From the NCBI RefSeq assembly GCF_003591485.1, contig NZ_QZCF01000016.1, positions 1 through 41,047 on the forward strand: DNA of 41,047 nucleotides. The letters are read 5' to 3'. The stretch comes from Paenibacillus sp. 1011MAR3C5 (GTDB lineage Bacteria; Bacillota; Bacilli; Paenibacillales; Paenibacillaceae). The notes under the pieces are model-generated. The model was not told where the DNA came from, made no database searches, and worked only from the letters and a program-made list of their open reading frames with translations. Positions within the stretch are counted from its first letter, which is position 1. Each line of letters begins with the position of its first letter. A program made the translations under genes and the position numbers. Shown one piece after another: positions 22,456 through 30,673 of the stretch.

Positions 22456-23823
22456 ATGGATAAAATAGATAACAACTTGTTATTAGCCATCGAAACGAAT
22501 TGGTACAGCTTTGTCGTCTCCGTATTTGTGTTTGCGCTTTTGTTCTTCCTCGCCCGGAAGCGGGTAGGATTCGGTTCCCGGGTTCTGATCGCACTAGGGA
22601 TCGGGGTCGTTACAGGCATCGTATTCCAAAGCCTTGATTCATTCGAGATTAAGGGCATTACCACCTTCGGCAGCATCTATGTCAATTTGATCAAAATGCT
22701 CGTTATTCCGCTCGTATTCGTACTGGTGCTGAACAGTATTGCGTCGCTGAAGAGCTTGGACTATTTGCGGAAAATCGGCTTTAAGACCTTCGCTTGGTTT
22801 CTGGGCACGACGGGAATCGCTTCGATTATCGGTCTTCTTGTGGCGCTGGCCTTCAATCCGGGCAAGGGGCTGCACCTCGATATTCCCGCAGAATTCGCAG
22901 CGCGTGAAATTCCGACCTTCTCGCAGGTTATTTTGGAGCTGGTGCCTTCCAATCCGATCAACGAAGCGGCGCAAGGGAAGGTTGTGCCTGTCCTGATCTT
23001 CGCGATCTTCATTGCGGTCGCCATTATTAAAGTAGGCTCCAAAAACGAAGAAACGGTGAAGCCGGTTCGTGATTTGATCCACTCGCTGACTCAGATTCTT
23101 CACCAGGTCGTTAAGTTCGTCATTCGTCTTACGCCTTATGGCGTATTCGCCCTGATCGCAGGCATGACCGCCCGCTATGGCTGGGAGACATTGACGGAGC
23201 TTGGCAGTGTCATCGTATCCTCCTATGTGGCTCTGATTCTGCATTTTGTGCTTATCTTCGGCGGACTCGTCTTGCTCGTAGCCAGAGTGAACCCGCTGAA
23301 GTTCTTCCGCAAAATCTATCCGATGATCGCGGTCGCCTTCTCGACGCGAAGCAGCTACGCTACGCTTCCGATTAACCTGGAAGTTATTACGAAGCGGCTG
23401 CATGTCTCCCCTCGGATCGCGAGCTTCGTCGCTCCGCTTGGCGCGTCGGTCAACTTCAACGGCTGCGGCGGCGTATGGCCGGCTATCGTCGCCGTCTTCT
23501 CGGCGCAGCTATTCGGCATCACGCTGTCCCTGACGGATTACATTATTTTAGTGCTGGTCAGCATCATCTCGTCCATCGGCGTGGCAGGCGTGCCGGGCCC
23601 GGCGGTCATCTCGACGACGGTCGTCTTGACCGCACTTGGTCTGCCGCTTGAAGGCATTGCAATTGTAGCTGGTATCGAAGCGCTGATCGATATGGGCCGC
23701 ACAGCGGTTAATGCGACAGGTACAACAGTTACGTCGCTGCTTGTAGCAAATTCTGAAGGCGAGTTCGATCGCGAAGCGTTCAACCGCAATGACGATGAGG
23801 AGATTGTCGTCAACGCGGTATAA
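22456..23823 (+). CDS. tcyP: L-cystine transporter of the sodium:dicarboxylate symporter family
   Basis: This is a 455-residue DAACS-family symporter with about nine membrane helices and the two hairpin regions. AFSTRSSYATLPINLEVITK (hairpin 1), NFNGCGGVWPAIVAVF, a GVAGVPGPAVI segment (hairpin 2) and LIDMGRTAVNATG line up with B. subtilis TcyP as I remember it (AFTSRSS.GAMPLNIE, GQNGCAGIYPA, EPLIDMGRTALNVSG). Cystine is the likely substrate, but dicarboxylate or aspartate transport cannot be excluded. TAGGAGG lies about 8 bases upstream. It is divergent from the two-gene surface thiol unit, with a shared 11-bp -35 element, and is followed by its own terminator. Confidence 0.82.
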   Translation: MDKIDNNLLLAIETNWYSFVVSVFVFALLFFLARKRVGFGSRVLIALGIGVVTGIVFQSLDSFEIKGITTFGSIYVNLIKMLVIPLVFVLVLNSIASLKSLDYLRKIGFKTFAWFLGTTGIASIIGLLVALAFNPGKGLHLDIPAEFAAREIPTFSQVILELVPSNPINEAAQGKVVPVLIFAIFIAVAIIKVGSKNEETVKPVRDLIHSLTQILHQVVKFVIRLTPYGVFALIAGMTARYGWETLTELGSVIVSSYVALILHFVLIFGGLVLLVARVNPLKFFRKIYPMIAVAFSTRSSYATLPINLEVITKRLHVSPRIASFVAPLGASVNFNGCGGVWPAIVAVFSAQLFGITLSLTDYIILVLVSIISSIGVAGVPGPAVISTTVVLTALGLPLEGIAIVAGIEALIDMGRTAVNATGTTVTSLLVANSEGEFDREAFNRNDDEEIVVNAV

Positions 23824-23838
23824 GCATGAAATTAGAGG

Positions 23839-23877
23839 GAGCCCCCCAAGCCATATGTGACTTGGGGCTCTTTTTTA
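23839..23877 (+). terminator. Terminator of the cystine transporter gene
   Basis: AGCCCCCCAAG (23840-23850) pairs with CTTGGGGCT (23861-23869) with a slight bulge, then six T. Confidence 0.85.
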
Positions 23878-24030
23878 TTTTTATAAATGCAGGAAGCGGG
23901 ACCGGGCGCCTCCATATTCAGGTAAAAAGTCGGTAGACCCTGGAAGGTTAATACCTATAATGGAAATAAGATACCAACATGATGCCCGCAAGAAGCATAG
24001 GATTGCCGGCAGCATACAGGAGGCGAGACT

Positions 24031-24648
24031 TTGGGAAGATCATTTGCGAATTTGCATATGAAGTCGGACAGCTTGGAGAGGTCTATTGAAGCATTCAGAG
24101 CGTTAGCCACACAGAACCCTGACGTGTTAGGGTTATCGGATGAAGAGCAAGGACAAGCGGACTTAACCGGGACTCACTATGAATCCGATAAGGACAAGCT
24201 TGTTCTGTATATTAGCCAAACCAACAAAAACTGGGTCAGTGTGCTCCAAGACTTTTTTGTATGGGGGACGGTAAAGCGCATCGGCGAATCGCTGTCCAGA
24301 CTTGTCTCAGAGCCGGTCGTGACGGTCGGATTTATCCATGATGAGATTTTTGAACTGTCAGTATTCAAGGATGGAGAGATGCAGGCCGAACGAATTTTTT
24401 GCGAAGAATGGACCAGAAGCGAGTATGGACTTCAAGAAGAGCGGCTTCATGATGACCATCTGCGGGAAGCGCTGGATATCCCTCAGGAAGAGATGGATGA
24501 ACTCATAAAGATCACGAGTCCGGCGCAAGCGGTAGACAAGCTAACCGAGCTTACAGGCCTGTCGCTATGGAGCGACTGGGAGTGGGTTCCGCATGAAGAG
24601 GGGCTAAGAAGCCGATTTGCTGAGCATGAGATTTCTTTAGCAGACTAA
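24031..24648 (+). CDS. Conserved-looking protein of unknown function
   Basis: This is a 205-residue soluble acidic protein that I do not recognise. TTG 24031 is the start; AGGAGG lies 7 bases upstream. The N-terminal part NLHMKSDSLERSIEAFRAL resembles the first strand and helix of a ferredoxin-like (glyoxalase-like) half, and the middle has alternating strands (KLVLYISQTNKNWVSVLQDF, VVTVGFIHDEIFELSVFKDG). The C-terminal third is helical, with a Trp-rich end. A stand-alone protein of the Imm/SMI type or a degenerate vicinal-oxygen-chelate fold are both possible; neither is established. It is monocistronic with a terminator downstream. Confidence 0.75.
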   Translation: MGRSFANLHMKSDSLERSIEAFRALATQNPDVLGLSDEEQGQADLTGTHYESDKDKLVLYISQTNKNWVSVLQDFFVWGTVKRIGESLSRLVSEPVVTVGFIHDEIFELSVFKDGEMQAERIFCEEWTRSEYGLQEERLHDDHLREALDIPQEEMDELIKITSPAQAVDKLTELTGLSLWSDWEWVPHEEGLRSRFAEHEISLAD

Positions 24649-24701
24649 TAGGCGTTCTAGCCTATTACTAAAGCTGTTTGATCCATAGCGCGAAAACAAA
24701 T

Positions 24702-24744
24702 AAAGGAGTTACGTCAGCTGATGCGGCGTAACTCCTTTGCTTTT
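24702..24744. terminator. Intrinsic terminator
   Basis: AAAGGAGTTACG (24702-24713) pairs perfectly with CGTAACTCCTTT (24727-24738), followed by GCTTTT. It separates the unknown gene from the convergent cupin gene. Confidence 0.75.
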
Positions 24745-24772
24745 AGTCTCTCGAATGGCTCTGTGGCCTTTG

Positions 24773-25519
24773 TTAATCCCATCTCCGGTACAGGAACGGG
24801 ATCGGATGGAAGGGATGATCCAGCGGCGCATTGTAGCTTTCGGATTCGCCTGATATCGGACGATAGGGATAATGATAGGTCTGGTTTTGGATCGCTTGCT
24901 GATAAGAGCCAGGCGCCATTTGGGCCATATTCATGCCGCCGTGATTCATCATCTGCTGCATGGGCATCCCATTGGGATGCTGCTTGGAACAGGAAGCGGG
25001 AGGTCCGATGATGACAGTGTCCGTAATTGGCGCAAGAGTGTCCTTCACCTTCGCCTCATCCAGGCAATACGAATGCGCCAGCACATTCGCAGGCGTAAGG
25101 CGCAAGATATCTGAGCCGAAGATGACCTCCGGAACCGGAGCGTCGAAGATGGCCAGCAGATGGGTATTGTCCTGATTCGCTACCTCATAATGCCACCAGC
25201 CTTGCGGCACATTGGCGACTTGGCCGGGCGCGATCGTAAAGTTGAGCAGCTCTTTCGTATAAGGATTGATCAGCGATACGACGGCCCCGCCAGTAATACA
25301 GTACACAAGTTCGGTTGCATTCTGATGGATATGAGGTTCCACCACGTTATCTTTGCTGAGGAAGATATCGAGCAAAGATACATTGCCTAGCGTATTCAAT
25401 TGATTGATCGATAGCGTATTAATGACATTTTGGGCATCTTTTTGGAAAAAAGGATTGTCGGACAGTGTATAAGTAAATTGGGTATTCGGCGAAGTGAAGT
25501 CCATGTAGGAATCAGCCAT
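24773..25519 (-). CDS. Single-domain cupin with Met/His/Gln-rich tail
   Basis: This is a 248-residue protein. Residues about 40-145 form one cupin barrel with metal ligands His63, His65 and Glu70 (EPHIHQNATELVYCITGG) and His110 (VPQGWWHYEV), as in one lobe of oxalate decarboxylase or germin. The C-terminal 70 residues are low complexity, with QHPNGMPMQQMMNHGGMNMA and several Tyr/His/Pro motifs, which could bind metal or form part of a coat. There is no signal peptide. AGGA lies 9 bases upstream. Oxalate decarboxylase relatives in Bacillus include spore coat proteins, so a coat role is possible. The reaction is unknown. Confidence 0.82.
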   Translation of the reverse strand: MADSYMDFTSPNTQFTYTLSDNPFFQKDAQNVINTLSINQLNTLGNVSLLDIFLSKDNVVEPHIHQNATELVYCITGGAVVSLINPYTKELLNFTIAPGQVANVPQGWWHYEVANQDNTHLLAIFDAPVPEVIFGSDILRLTPANVLAHSYCLDEAKVKDTLAPITDTVIIGPPASCSKQHPNGMPMQQMMNHGGMNMAQMAPGSYQQAIQNQTYHYPYRPISGESESYNAPLDHPFHPIPFLYRRWD

Positions 25520-25711
25520 GTTTGTAGTTCCTGCCTTTCGTAAGTAGAATTTGACAGGATTATTGTATGTATCCGCCCAGATGAAGGTGAGAGCTGCTTA
25601 TACAAATGCGGGTCTGTAGCGAAATAGTGCTCTTACACGCGTGTAATCAGTCGCTGATCCGGCTGAGCAGAGGATGCTTGCGGAACAGCTCGGAGCAAGG
25701 CTGCGAAGTGC

Positions 25712-26617
25712 TCATAGCACGCGTGACAGCTTGCGGTATTCGGTGGCGGAGATGCCCTCATGCTTGCGGAACAGACGGCTGAAGTAGTGAATGCCGGAAT
25801 AGCCCAATTGCTCGCTGATTTGCTCCACGGACAGATCGGTTTCGCGGAGCAGGCGTCGCGCCTCGCGGTGGCGGACATTGTGGAGAAATTCATTGGGCGG
25901 CAAGCCGGCCATTTGCTTGAACAGCTTGGCGGCATGATCGAGACTGAGATTCAGCCGTTCGGCAATGCCCGCATTCGACCATGGCTCGGCTGGCTTGCGC
26001 TCGATTTCGTCGATGATCGCCATCAGCTTGCCGCTGTATTGTGTAGTGAGCGAGCGGGAGCGGGATTGCTGCAGCCGAAGCAGATGAGTCAGAATGTTCA
26101 GCATCAAAGCCTTGCAGGCCAGCTCATAGCCGATAGGCCGAAGCGTGAATTCCTGCACCAACTGCTCCATCAGTTGCACACAAGCCAAGGTTGGCGTATA
26201 GACGGGCTGCTGCGATAAGGGCTGGAAGCCGTCAGCGACCGCCTCATGCGCAAACCTGTGCTCCTGAATATGATCTTCGTTCACGATCATATCCGCTTCG
26301 GTCTGGATATCCAGTTCGTCGAAGAAATCAAAGTGAATGCCCAAAAATCGCGTATCCGGGCTGGATACCGCTTCATTCCGGTGGTAGACGCCCGCCGGCA
26401 GGACGATCAGCTGCCCGGCGGACAGCTGATGCCGCTGGCCCAGCATCGTGGTGGCGGCTTCGCCTTGGCTCACATAGAGCAGCTCGAAGTCATAGATGCG
26501 CCGATCGGGAAGCGAGCCTGTGGGCATCCGTTGGAACTGGGCGTAATGGATGCGCGGCGACCATTCTTTGACCGGGGCATGGCGCCGCAGCGGAAAGCTG
26601 CTCCGGTTTGCCTTCAT
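25712..26617 (-). CDS. AraC family transcriptional regulator
   Basis: This 301-residue regulator has an N-terminal cupin-like AraC sensor domain (about 40-150; FELLYVSQGEAATTMLG, LIVLPAGVYHRNEAV) and a C-terminal AraC/XylS helix-turn-helix region (200-298). The latter contains WSNAGIAERLNLSLDHAAKL and the typical second motif LGYSGIHYFSRLFRKHEGIS..EYR. It is divergent from a sugar isomerase-like gene and a dehydrogenase gene and probably activates them in response to their substrate. No signal peptide is present. Confidence 0.88.
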   Translation of the reverse strand: MKANRSSFPLRRHAPVKEWSPRIHYAQFQRMPTGSLPDRRIYDFELLYVSQGEAATTMLGQRHQLSAGQLIVLPAGVYHRNEAVSSPDTRFLGIHFDFFDELDIQTEADMIVNEDHIQEHRFAHEAVADGFQPLSQQPVYTPTLACVQLMEQLVQEFTLRPIGYELACKALMLNILTHLLRLQQSRSRSLTTQYSGKLMAIIDEIERKPAEPWSNAGIAERLNLSLDHAAKLFKQMAGLPPNEFLHNVRHREARRLLRETDLSVEQISEQLGYSGIHYFSRLFRKHEGISATEYRKLSRVL

Positions 26618-26691
26618 GATGTTTTTCCTCCTCTATTTCATCTGCAGTCGATTGAACGGATTTGTGCAAATAATAACTTTTCCCGCTAAAG

Positions 26692-26704
26692 AATAATGCT
26701 TATT
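26692..26704. promoter_or_regulatory. Short palindrome in the AraC divergent region
   Basis: AATAA-TGC-TTATT (26692-26704) is a 13-bp odd palindrome in the A+T-rich space between the divergent genes. It could be a regulator site, but AraC proteins often use direct repeats, so this is weak. Confidence 0.25.
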
Positions 26705-26789
26705 AAGTGGTTAATATAAAAGTATTATGGCATGAAAAACCGTTCGTCACAAGTGAGCGGAATCCGACAAATAGGAAGGAGCATTACAG

Positions 26790-27632
26790 ATGAAAAAAGG
26801 AATCAATATCTGGTCGTTCCGGTCTGACCGCACGATTCAGGAATGCGCACGGATTGCGAAGCAGGCTGGTTTTGACGGTCTGGAGCTGTCCTTGAACGAG
26901 ACAGGAGAGCTGGGGCTCGAGGCGACTGACAAGGAAGTCCTTGCCATCAAGTCGATGCTGCAGGATGAAGGGCTGGAGATCGCGGGTCTTGCGACGGGGC
27001 TGTATTGGGATTATGCCATGACGAGCGAGGATGAGGGCAAGCGCCAGAAGGCTATTGATATATGCAAGAAGCAATTGGAGCTCGCTGCAGCTTTTGGCGT
27101 GGATGCGATATTGGTCATTCCGGGCGCCGTGGGCGTTGATTTTATTCCGGGCTCTGAGATTGTATCCTATGACCGCGCTTATGACCGTGCGCTGGAGGCG
27201 ATTGGCAAGCTGGCGCCTCATGCGGAAGCAGCAGGCGTATCCATTGCCATCGAGAATGTGTGGAACAAGTTCCTGCTCTCGCCGCTGGAGCTTCGCGGCT
27301 TCATCGACGCGCATAACTCTCCGTTTGTCGGTTCTTACTTTGATGTGGGGAATGTCGTGCACAGCGGCTACCCGGAGCAATGGATCCGGATATTGGGCCA
27401 CCGGATCAAGAAAGTTCATTTCAAGGACTACAGAAGACAGGCCGGCGGCTTGCACGGGTTTGTAGACTTGCTGGCTGGCGATGTCGACTATCCTGCTGTT
27501 GTACAGGCATTGACGGATATCGGCTATAAGGGCTATGCGACGGCCGAGATGATCCCGCCTTATACCCATCATTCGGACCAGATCATCTTTAATACTTCAA
27601 AAGCGATGGATGCCATTCTGGGGCGCAGCTAA
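26790..27632 (+). CDS. Sugar phosphate isomerase/epimerase-like TIM barrel
   Basis: This is a 280-residue protein of the xylose isomerase-like TIM-barrel (AP endonuclease 2) superfamily. Likely metal-site residues lie at Glu in AIENVWNKFLLSP, Asp and His in GSYFDVGNVVHSGYP, His in IKKVHFKDYRR and the late Glu of ATAEMIPP. GGAAGGAG lies 10 bases upstream. Members include hydroxypyruvate, L-ribulose and inosose isomerases and epimerases, and the sequence alone does not choose among them. It is followed 35 bases later by a Gfo/Idh/MocA dehydrogenase and is divergent from an AraC regulator, which together suggest catabolism of an unusual sugar or cyclitol. Confidence 0.85.
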   Translation: MKKGINIWSFRSDRTIQECARIAKQAGFDGLELSLNETGELGLEATDKEVLAIKSMLQDEGLEIAGLATGLYWDYAMTSEDEGKRQKAIDICKKQLELAAAFGVDAILVIPGAVGVDFIPGSEIVSYDRAYDRALEAIGKLAPHAEAAGVSIAIENVWNKFLLSPLELRGFIDAHNSPFVGSYFDVGNVVHSGYPEQWIRILGHRIKKVHFKDYRRQAGGLHGFVDLLAGDVDYPAVVQALTDIGYKGYATAEMIPPYTHHSDQIIFNTSKAMDAILGRS

Positions 27633-27673
27633 ATAAAACCAGTCCTTAACCTAAATGAAGAGGAGAGATGATG

Positions 27674-28684
27674 ATGCTTAAAGTGGGACTTATCGGATTT
27701 GGTTTTATGGGACGAATGCACTTTGACAATTATGTGCGGCTTATGAGCGAAGGAGCAGAGGTGCAATTGGTTGCCATATGCGACACTCGCATCGAAGAGC
27801 TGAAGAATGCATCTGCACGGGGCAACATTGCAACGGCCCAAGAGGTGTACGACCTGTCGCCTTACAGATTGTATGAGAATATAGAGGAGATGCTGGAGAA
27901 GGAAGAGCTGGATGTCGTCAACATTACACTGCCTACACCTCTTCATGCCGATCTGACGATCTCGTTGCTTCAGCGGGGCATCCATGTCTTGTGTGAGAAG
28001 CCGATCGCCCGCACGTCGGAGGAAGCGCATCGGATGGCCGAGGCAGCCAAGCAGACGGGCAAGACGTTAATGATCGGTCAATGCCTCCGCTTCTGGCCAG
28101 CTTACGAGTATGCCAAGCAATGCGTGACCGATGGGCGCTACGGCAGCGCATTGTCCGGCAGCTTCTTCCGCGGCAGCGCGGCGCCGCAAGGCTGGTTCCT
28201 GAATGGGGAGCTAAGCGGCGGCTGCATGCTGGATATGCATATTCATGATACGGATATGATCAACTGGCTGTTCGGCAAGCCGGATCAAGTATCCTCCATC
28301 GCGCGGAATGTCATTCCCGGCAGCGCCTATGACAGCGTCTCGACCAACTATATCTATGCGGACGGGAAGGTGCTGAACGCGCAGGCCGACTGGACGCTTC
28401 AGGGAGACTTCGGCTTCGCCATGTCTTACCGCATCAACTTCGAAGGCGGCAATCTGATATTCGAGCGGGATCAGCTTCGCGTCAATCCGAACGATCAGCC
28501 AGGCTTCGTTGCCGATCTGCCGGCGGATATGGGCTATTACCGGGAAATCAAGCATTTCCTGGAGGCTGTAGCGAAGAATCAGCCGATATCGGTATGCACG
28601 CCGGAGAGTGCGGCGGCTTCGCTGGAGATTATAGAAGCCGAGATTCGTTCGGCGGACAATCGCGGAGCGTTGGAGAAGGTCTAG
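27674..28684 (+). CDS. Gfo/Idh/MocA family oxidoreductase
   Basis: This is a 336-residue NAD(P)-dependent sugar dehydrogenase-like protein. The Rossmann fingerprint GLIGFGFMGRMH opens it, ITLPTPLH and the catalytic-region motif HVLCEKPIA follow, and the C-terminal domain contains GGCMLDMHIHDTDMINWLFG with the conserved Asp/His pair. Of three consecutive ATG codons (27668, 27671, 27674) the third has the best spacing (8 bases) from AGGAG. It probably forms an operon with the isomerase-like gene. The substrate (inositol, glucose-fructose or an amino sugar) is unresolved. Confidence 0.87.
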   Translation: MLKVGLIGFGFMGRMHFDNYVRLMSEGAEVQLVAICDTRIEELKNASARGNIATAQEVYDLSPYRLYENIEEMLEKEELDVVNITLPTPLHADLTISLLQRGIHVLCEKPIARTSEEAHRMAEAAKQTGKTLMIGQCLRFWPAYEYAKQCVTDGRYGSALSGSFFRGSAAPQGWFLNGELSGGCMLDMHIHDTDMINWLFGKPDQVSSIARNVIPGSAYDSVSTNYIYADGKVLNAQADWTLQGDFGFAMSYRINFEGGNLIFERDQLRVNPNDQPGFVADLPADMGYYREIKHFLEAVAKNQPISVCTPESAAASLEIIEAEIRSADNRGALEKV

Positions 28685-28728
28685 CGGACCGAAATAGCGG
28701 CATAGGTCGTTTCGATATTGCACATATG

Positions 28729-28768
28729 GGGCATTCCGCCTGCAGGTTGTCTGCAGAGAGGAATGCCT
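28729..28768 (+). terminator. Possible terminator after the sugar operon
   Basis: GGCATTCC and CTGCAG (28730-28744) pair with CTGCAG and GGAATGCC (28751-28767), with small bulges. The T-tract is poor (CTCTCTTCC). Confidence 0.4.
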
Positions 28769-28888
28769 CTCTTCCATATACAGGCTTCCTCCGGCCGTCC
28801 CATTTGCAATTGCGGTCTCATTCATACTAAGATGGATTCATCCGAAGTGAAGGGCGGCGATTGCCGTTTCTATAGAGGGAGATTCGTT

Positions 28889-29629
28889 ATGAAACCAATA
28901 CAATTCGAACAGTTCAAGAAGATGAAGAATGAAGTTACACGCTTTATGATGATGTATCAATTCGCGCTTAACGAGCTGGAGACCAAGATAGAAATATTGA
29001 AAGAAGAATTTCAATTCCTTCATGATTACAATCCGATCGAACATACCAAATCAAGAGTAAAGTCGCTTGAGAGTATCATGAAAAAAATTAGCCGCAAAGG
29101 CATTCCGTTCGTACTGGAAGATATCAAGCATCAAATTAAAGATATCGCAGGACTTCGCATTACTTGTTCATTCATTAAGGATATCTATCAAATTCGCGAT
29201 ATGCTGACTAATCAATTTGGCCTCCGTGTTAATGAGGAGAAAGACTATATCGAGAATCCGAAGCCCAACGGCTACCGCAGCCTTCATCTGCTTGTTGAGG
29301 TCCCGGTCTTTATGTCGGACGGGCAGGAGAGTGTCTGCGTAGAAATCCAAATTCGTACCATTGCGATGGACTTCTGGGCGAGTTTGGAGCATAAAATATT
29401 TTACAAATATAATCAGTCCGTTCCATCGAGCCTTCTTCAGGAGCTGAAGGAAGCGTCTGACTCCGCCAATCGCCTTGATCTGCAGATGGAGCGCCTGCAC
29501 CGGGAAATCTCCGTCATTAAGGAAACGCAGGGCGAGGACGGTGCGGAGGAACTGACACAATTGCTAATGGGCAACCAGCAGTTCAGGCTGCCTTCCGCGC
29601 TGCTTGAACTTGGAAGAGAAGGGAACTAG
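28889..29629 (+). CDS. relP: Small alarmone synthetase (RelP/YwaC type)
   Basis: This is a 246-residue stand-alone (p)ppGpp synthetase without hydrolase or regulatory domains. Blocks match B. subtilis YwaC closely as I recall it: NPIEHTKSRVKSLESI, IKDIAGLRITCSFI, PKPNGYRSLHLLVEVPV and EIQIRTIAMDFWASLEHKIF, with the catalytic Asp and Arg set of the RelA/SpoT synthetase fold. It transfers pyrophosphate from ATP to GDP or GTP, usually during cell-envelope stress. ATG 28889 is chosen because AGAGGGAG lies about 7 bases upstream; the frame is open to 28718 without support. The RelQ (YjbM) subgroup is less similar. It appears monocistronic. Confidence 0.88.
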   Translation: MKPIQFEQFKKMKNEVTRFMMMYQFALNELETKIEILKEEFQFLHDYNPIEHTKSRVKSLESIMKKISRKGIPFVLEDIKHQIKDIAGLRITCSFIKDIYQIRDMLTNQFGLRVNEEKDYIENPKPNGYRSLHLLVEVPVFMSDGQESVCVEIQIRTIAMDFWASLEHKIFYKYNQSVPSSLLQELKEASDSANRLDLQMERLHREISVIKETQGEDGAEELTQLLMGNQQFRLPSALLELGREGN

Positions 29630-29759
29630 CCCCTCATTTACCTCTCGTTGCTGTTCCAATCTCGACTCTATGATTCTCCTATTGGACATGAATATTAATT
29701 TCTAGTAGGATAATAGAAAAGTAAAAAGCACAGCGACGATGAAATAGGGGTTGAGACTT

Positions 29760-30140
29760 ATGCTGCAGCTAGGATCCAAGGTTGTCATAGTGGCTGATCA
29801 ATACGAACAAAAGCTTCCCATCGGGGAGTATGGCTATATAATCGCTTACGACCGCAATGCCGACAATGTATTTGACTATGTGGTGCGCGTGCCGAAGGCG
29901 AATCGCAACTTTCTCGTTCCCGACGAAGACGTGGAGCTGGAAGAGGTGCTGATTCAATTGGAAGTCGATCGCATCGAGCGGGAGGCGCTCATCGATTATG
30001 CGCTTGTCACGCATAACGAGGAGCTGTTCAAGCGGATTATGAAGGGCGATGAGGAAGAAGCGGAGGAAGAGCATGCGGGCAAGGAGCCTATCAGCCGCGA
30101 GGACTTCATTCGCCAGGTTAATCTGAAGGCGTGGATCTAG
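29760..30140 (+). CDS. Small acidic protein of unknown function
   Basis: This is a 126-residue soluble protein. The N-terminal half (GSKVVIVADQYEQKLPIGEY, then GYIIAYDRNADNVFDYVVRVP) looks like a small beta-barrel of the KOW/SH3-like type. The C-terminal half is helical and highly acidic (GDEEEAEEEHAGKE), ending SREDFIRQVNLKAWI. ATG 29760 has AGGGG 9 bases upstream; TTG 29751 is the alternative. I know similar short proteins only as uncharacterised Paenibacillus genes. It precedes the gat operon but has its own terminator. Confidence 0.7.
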   Translation: MLQLGSKVVIVADQYEQKLPIGEYGYIIAYDRNADNVFDYVVRVPKANRNFLVPDEDVELEEVLIQLEVDRIEREALIDYALVTHNEELFKRIMKGDEEEAEEEHAGKEPISREDFIRQVNLKAWI

Positions 30141-30212
30141 CGGCAGGGCGCTGCTTGGCGCAACGGTTCAAGAGACTGTGACGCCGAGCGTCTGGCTGAT
30201 ACGCGTATGCAT

Positions 30213-30254
30213 AAGGACGGAGTTTGGGACTAGGGTCCCCTCCGTCCTTTTTTG
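30213..30254 (+). terminator. Intrinsic terminator
   Basis: AAGGACGGA (30213-30221) pairs with TCCGTCCTT (30241-30249), with an inner GGGAC/GTCCC stem, and six T follow. Confidence 0.85.
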
Positions 30255-30289
30255 TATGGAAGGGGCCCGCATCAATCCGTTCCCTATCA

Positions 30290-30319
30290 TTGCTGATCGG
30301 CGCACAAGTAGGCTATAAT
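30290..30319 (+). promoter_or_regulatory. Promoter of the gatCAB operon
   Basis: TTGCTG (30290-30295) has an 18-base spacer to TATAAT (30314-30319). Transcription should start near 30326, 28 bases before gatC. Confidence 0.65.
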
Positions 30320-30353
30320 AAAAAGAATGACTTTTGCAGAGGAGAGTACCCTG

Positions 30354-30641
30354 ATGAGCATAACATTGAAGGATGTTGAGCATGTCGCCAATCTGGCCCG
30401 CCTGGATCTGAGCGATGCGGAGAAAGCTCAGTTCACCGAGCAGCTCAACGCAATATTGAAATATGCCGAGAAGCTGAACGAACTGGATACGGAAGGCGTA
30501 GAGCCGACAAGCCACGTACTTCCGATTACGAATGTCATGCGCGACGACGTGAAGAAAGAATCGCTTCCGATCGAGAAGGTGCTGCTTAACGCGCCTGACG
30601 AGGAAGACGGTCAATTCAAAGTGCCGGCGGTGCTTGAATAA
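30354..30641 (+). CDS. gatC: Asp/Glu-tRNA(Asn/Gln) amidotransferase subunit C
   Basis: This is the 95-residue GatC subunit. It shows the family pattern VEHVANLARLDLSDAEKAQF, then LDTEGVEPTSHVLP and N.MRDDV, and stabilises the GatA-GatB pair. ATG 30354 has GAGGAG about 9 bases upstream; the frame extends to 30327 but that start would coincide with the predicted transcription start. It is the first gene of gatCAB, the operon for making Gln-tRNA(Gln) (and Asn-tRNA) from mischarged tRNA in bacteria without the direct synthetase. Confidence 0.95.
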   Translation: MSITLKDVEHVANLARLDLSDAEKAQFTEQLNAILKYAEKLNELDTEGVEPTSHVLPITNVMRDDVKKESLPIEKVLLNAPDEEDGQFKVPAVLE

Positions 30642-30673
30642 ATTACGGGTTTATTTGAAGGGAGGAGCTACTG

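Noticed and set aside
28718..28888. Upstream extension of the alarmone synthetase
   Set aside because: RelP proteins start near MKPIQFEQF here, with a good ribosome binding site. The upstream frame includes the hairpin at 28729.
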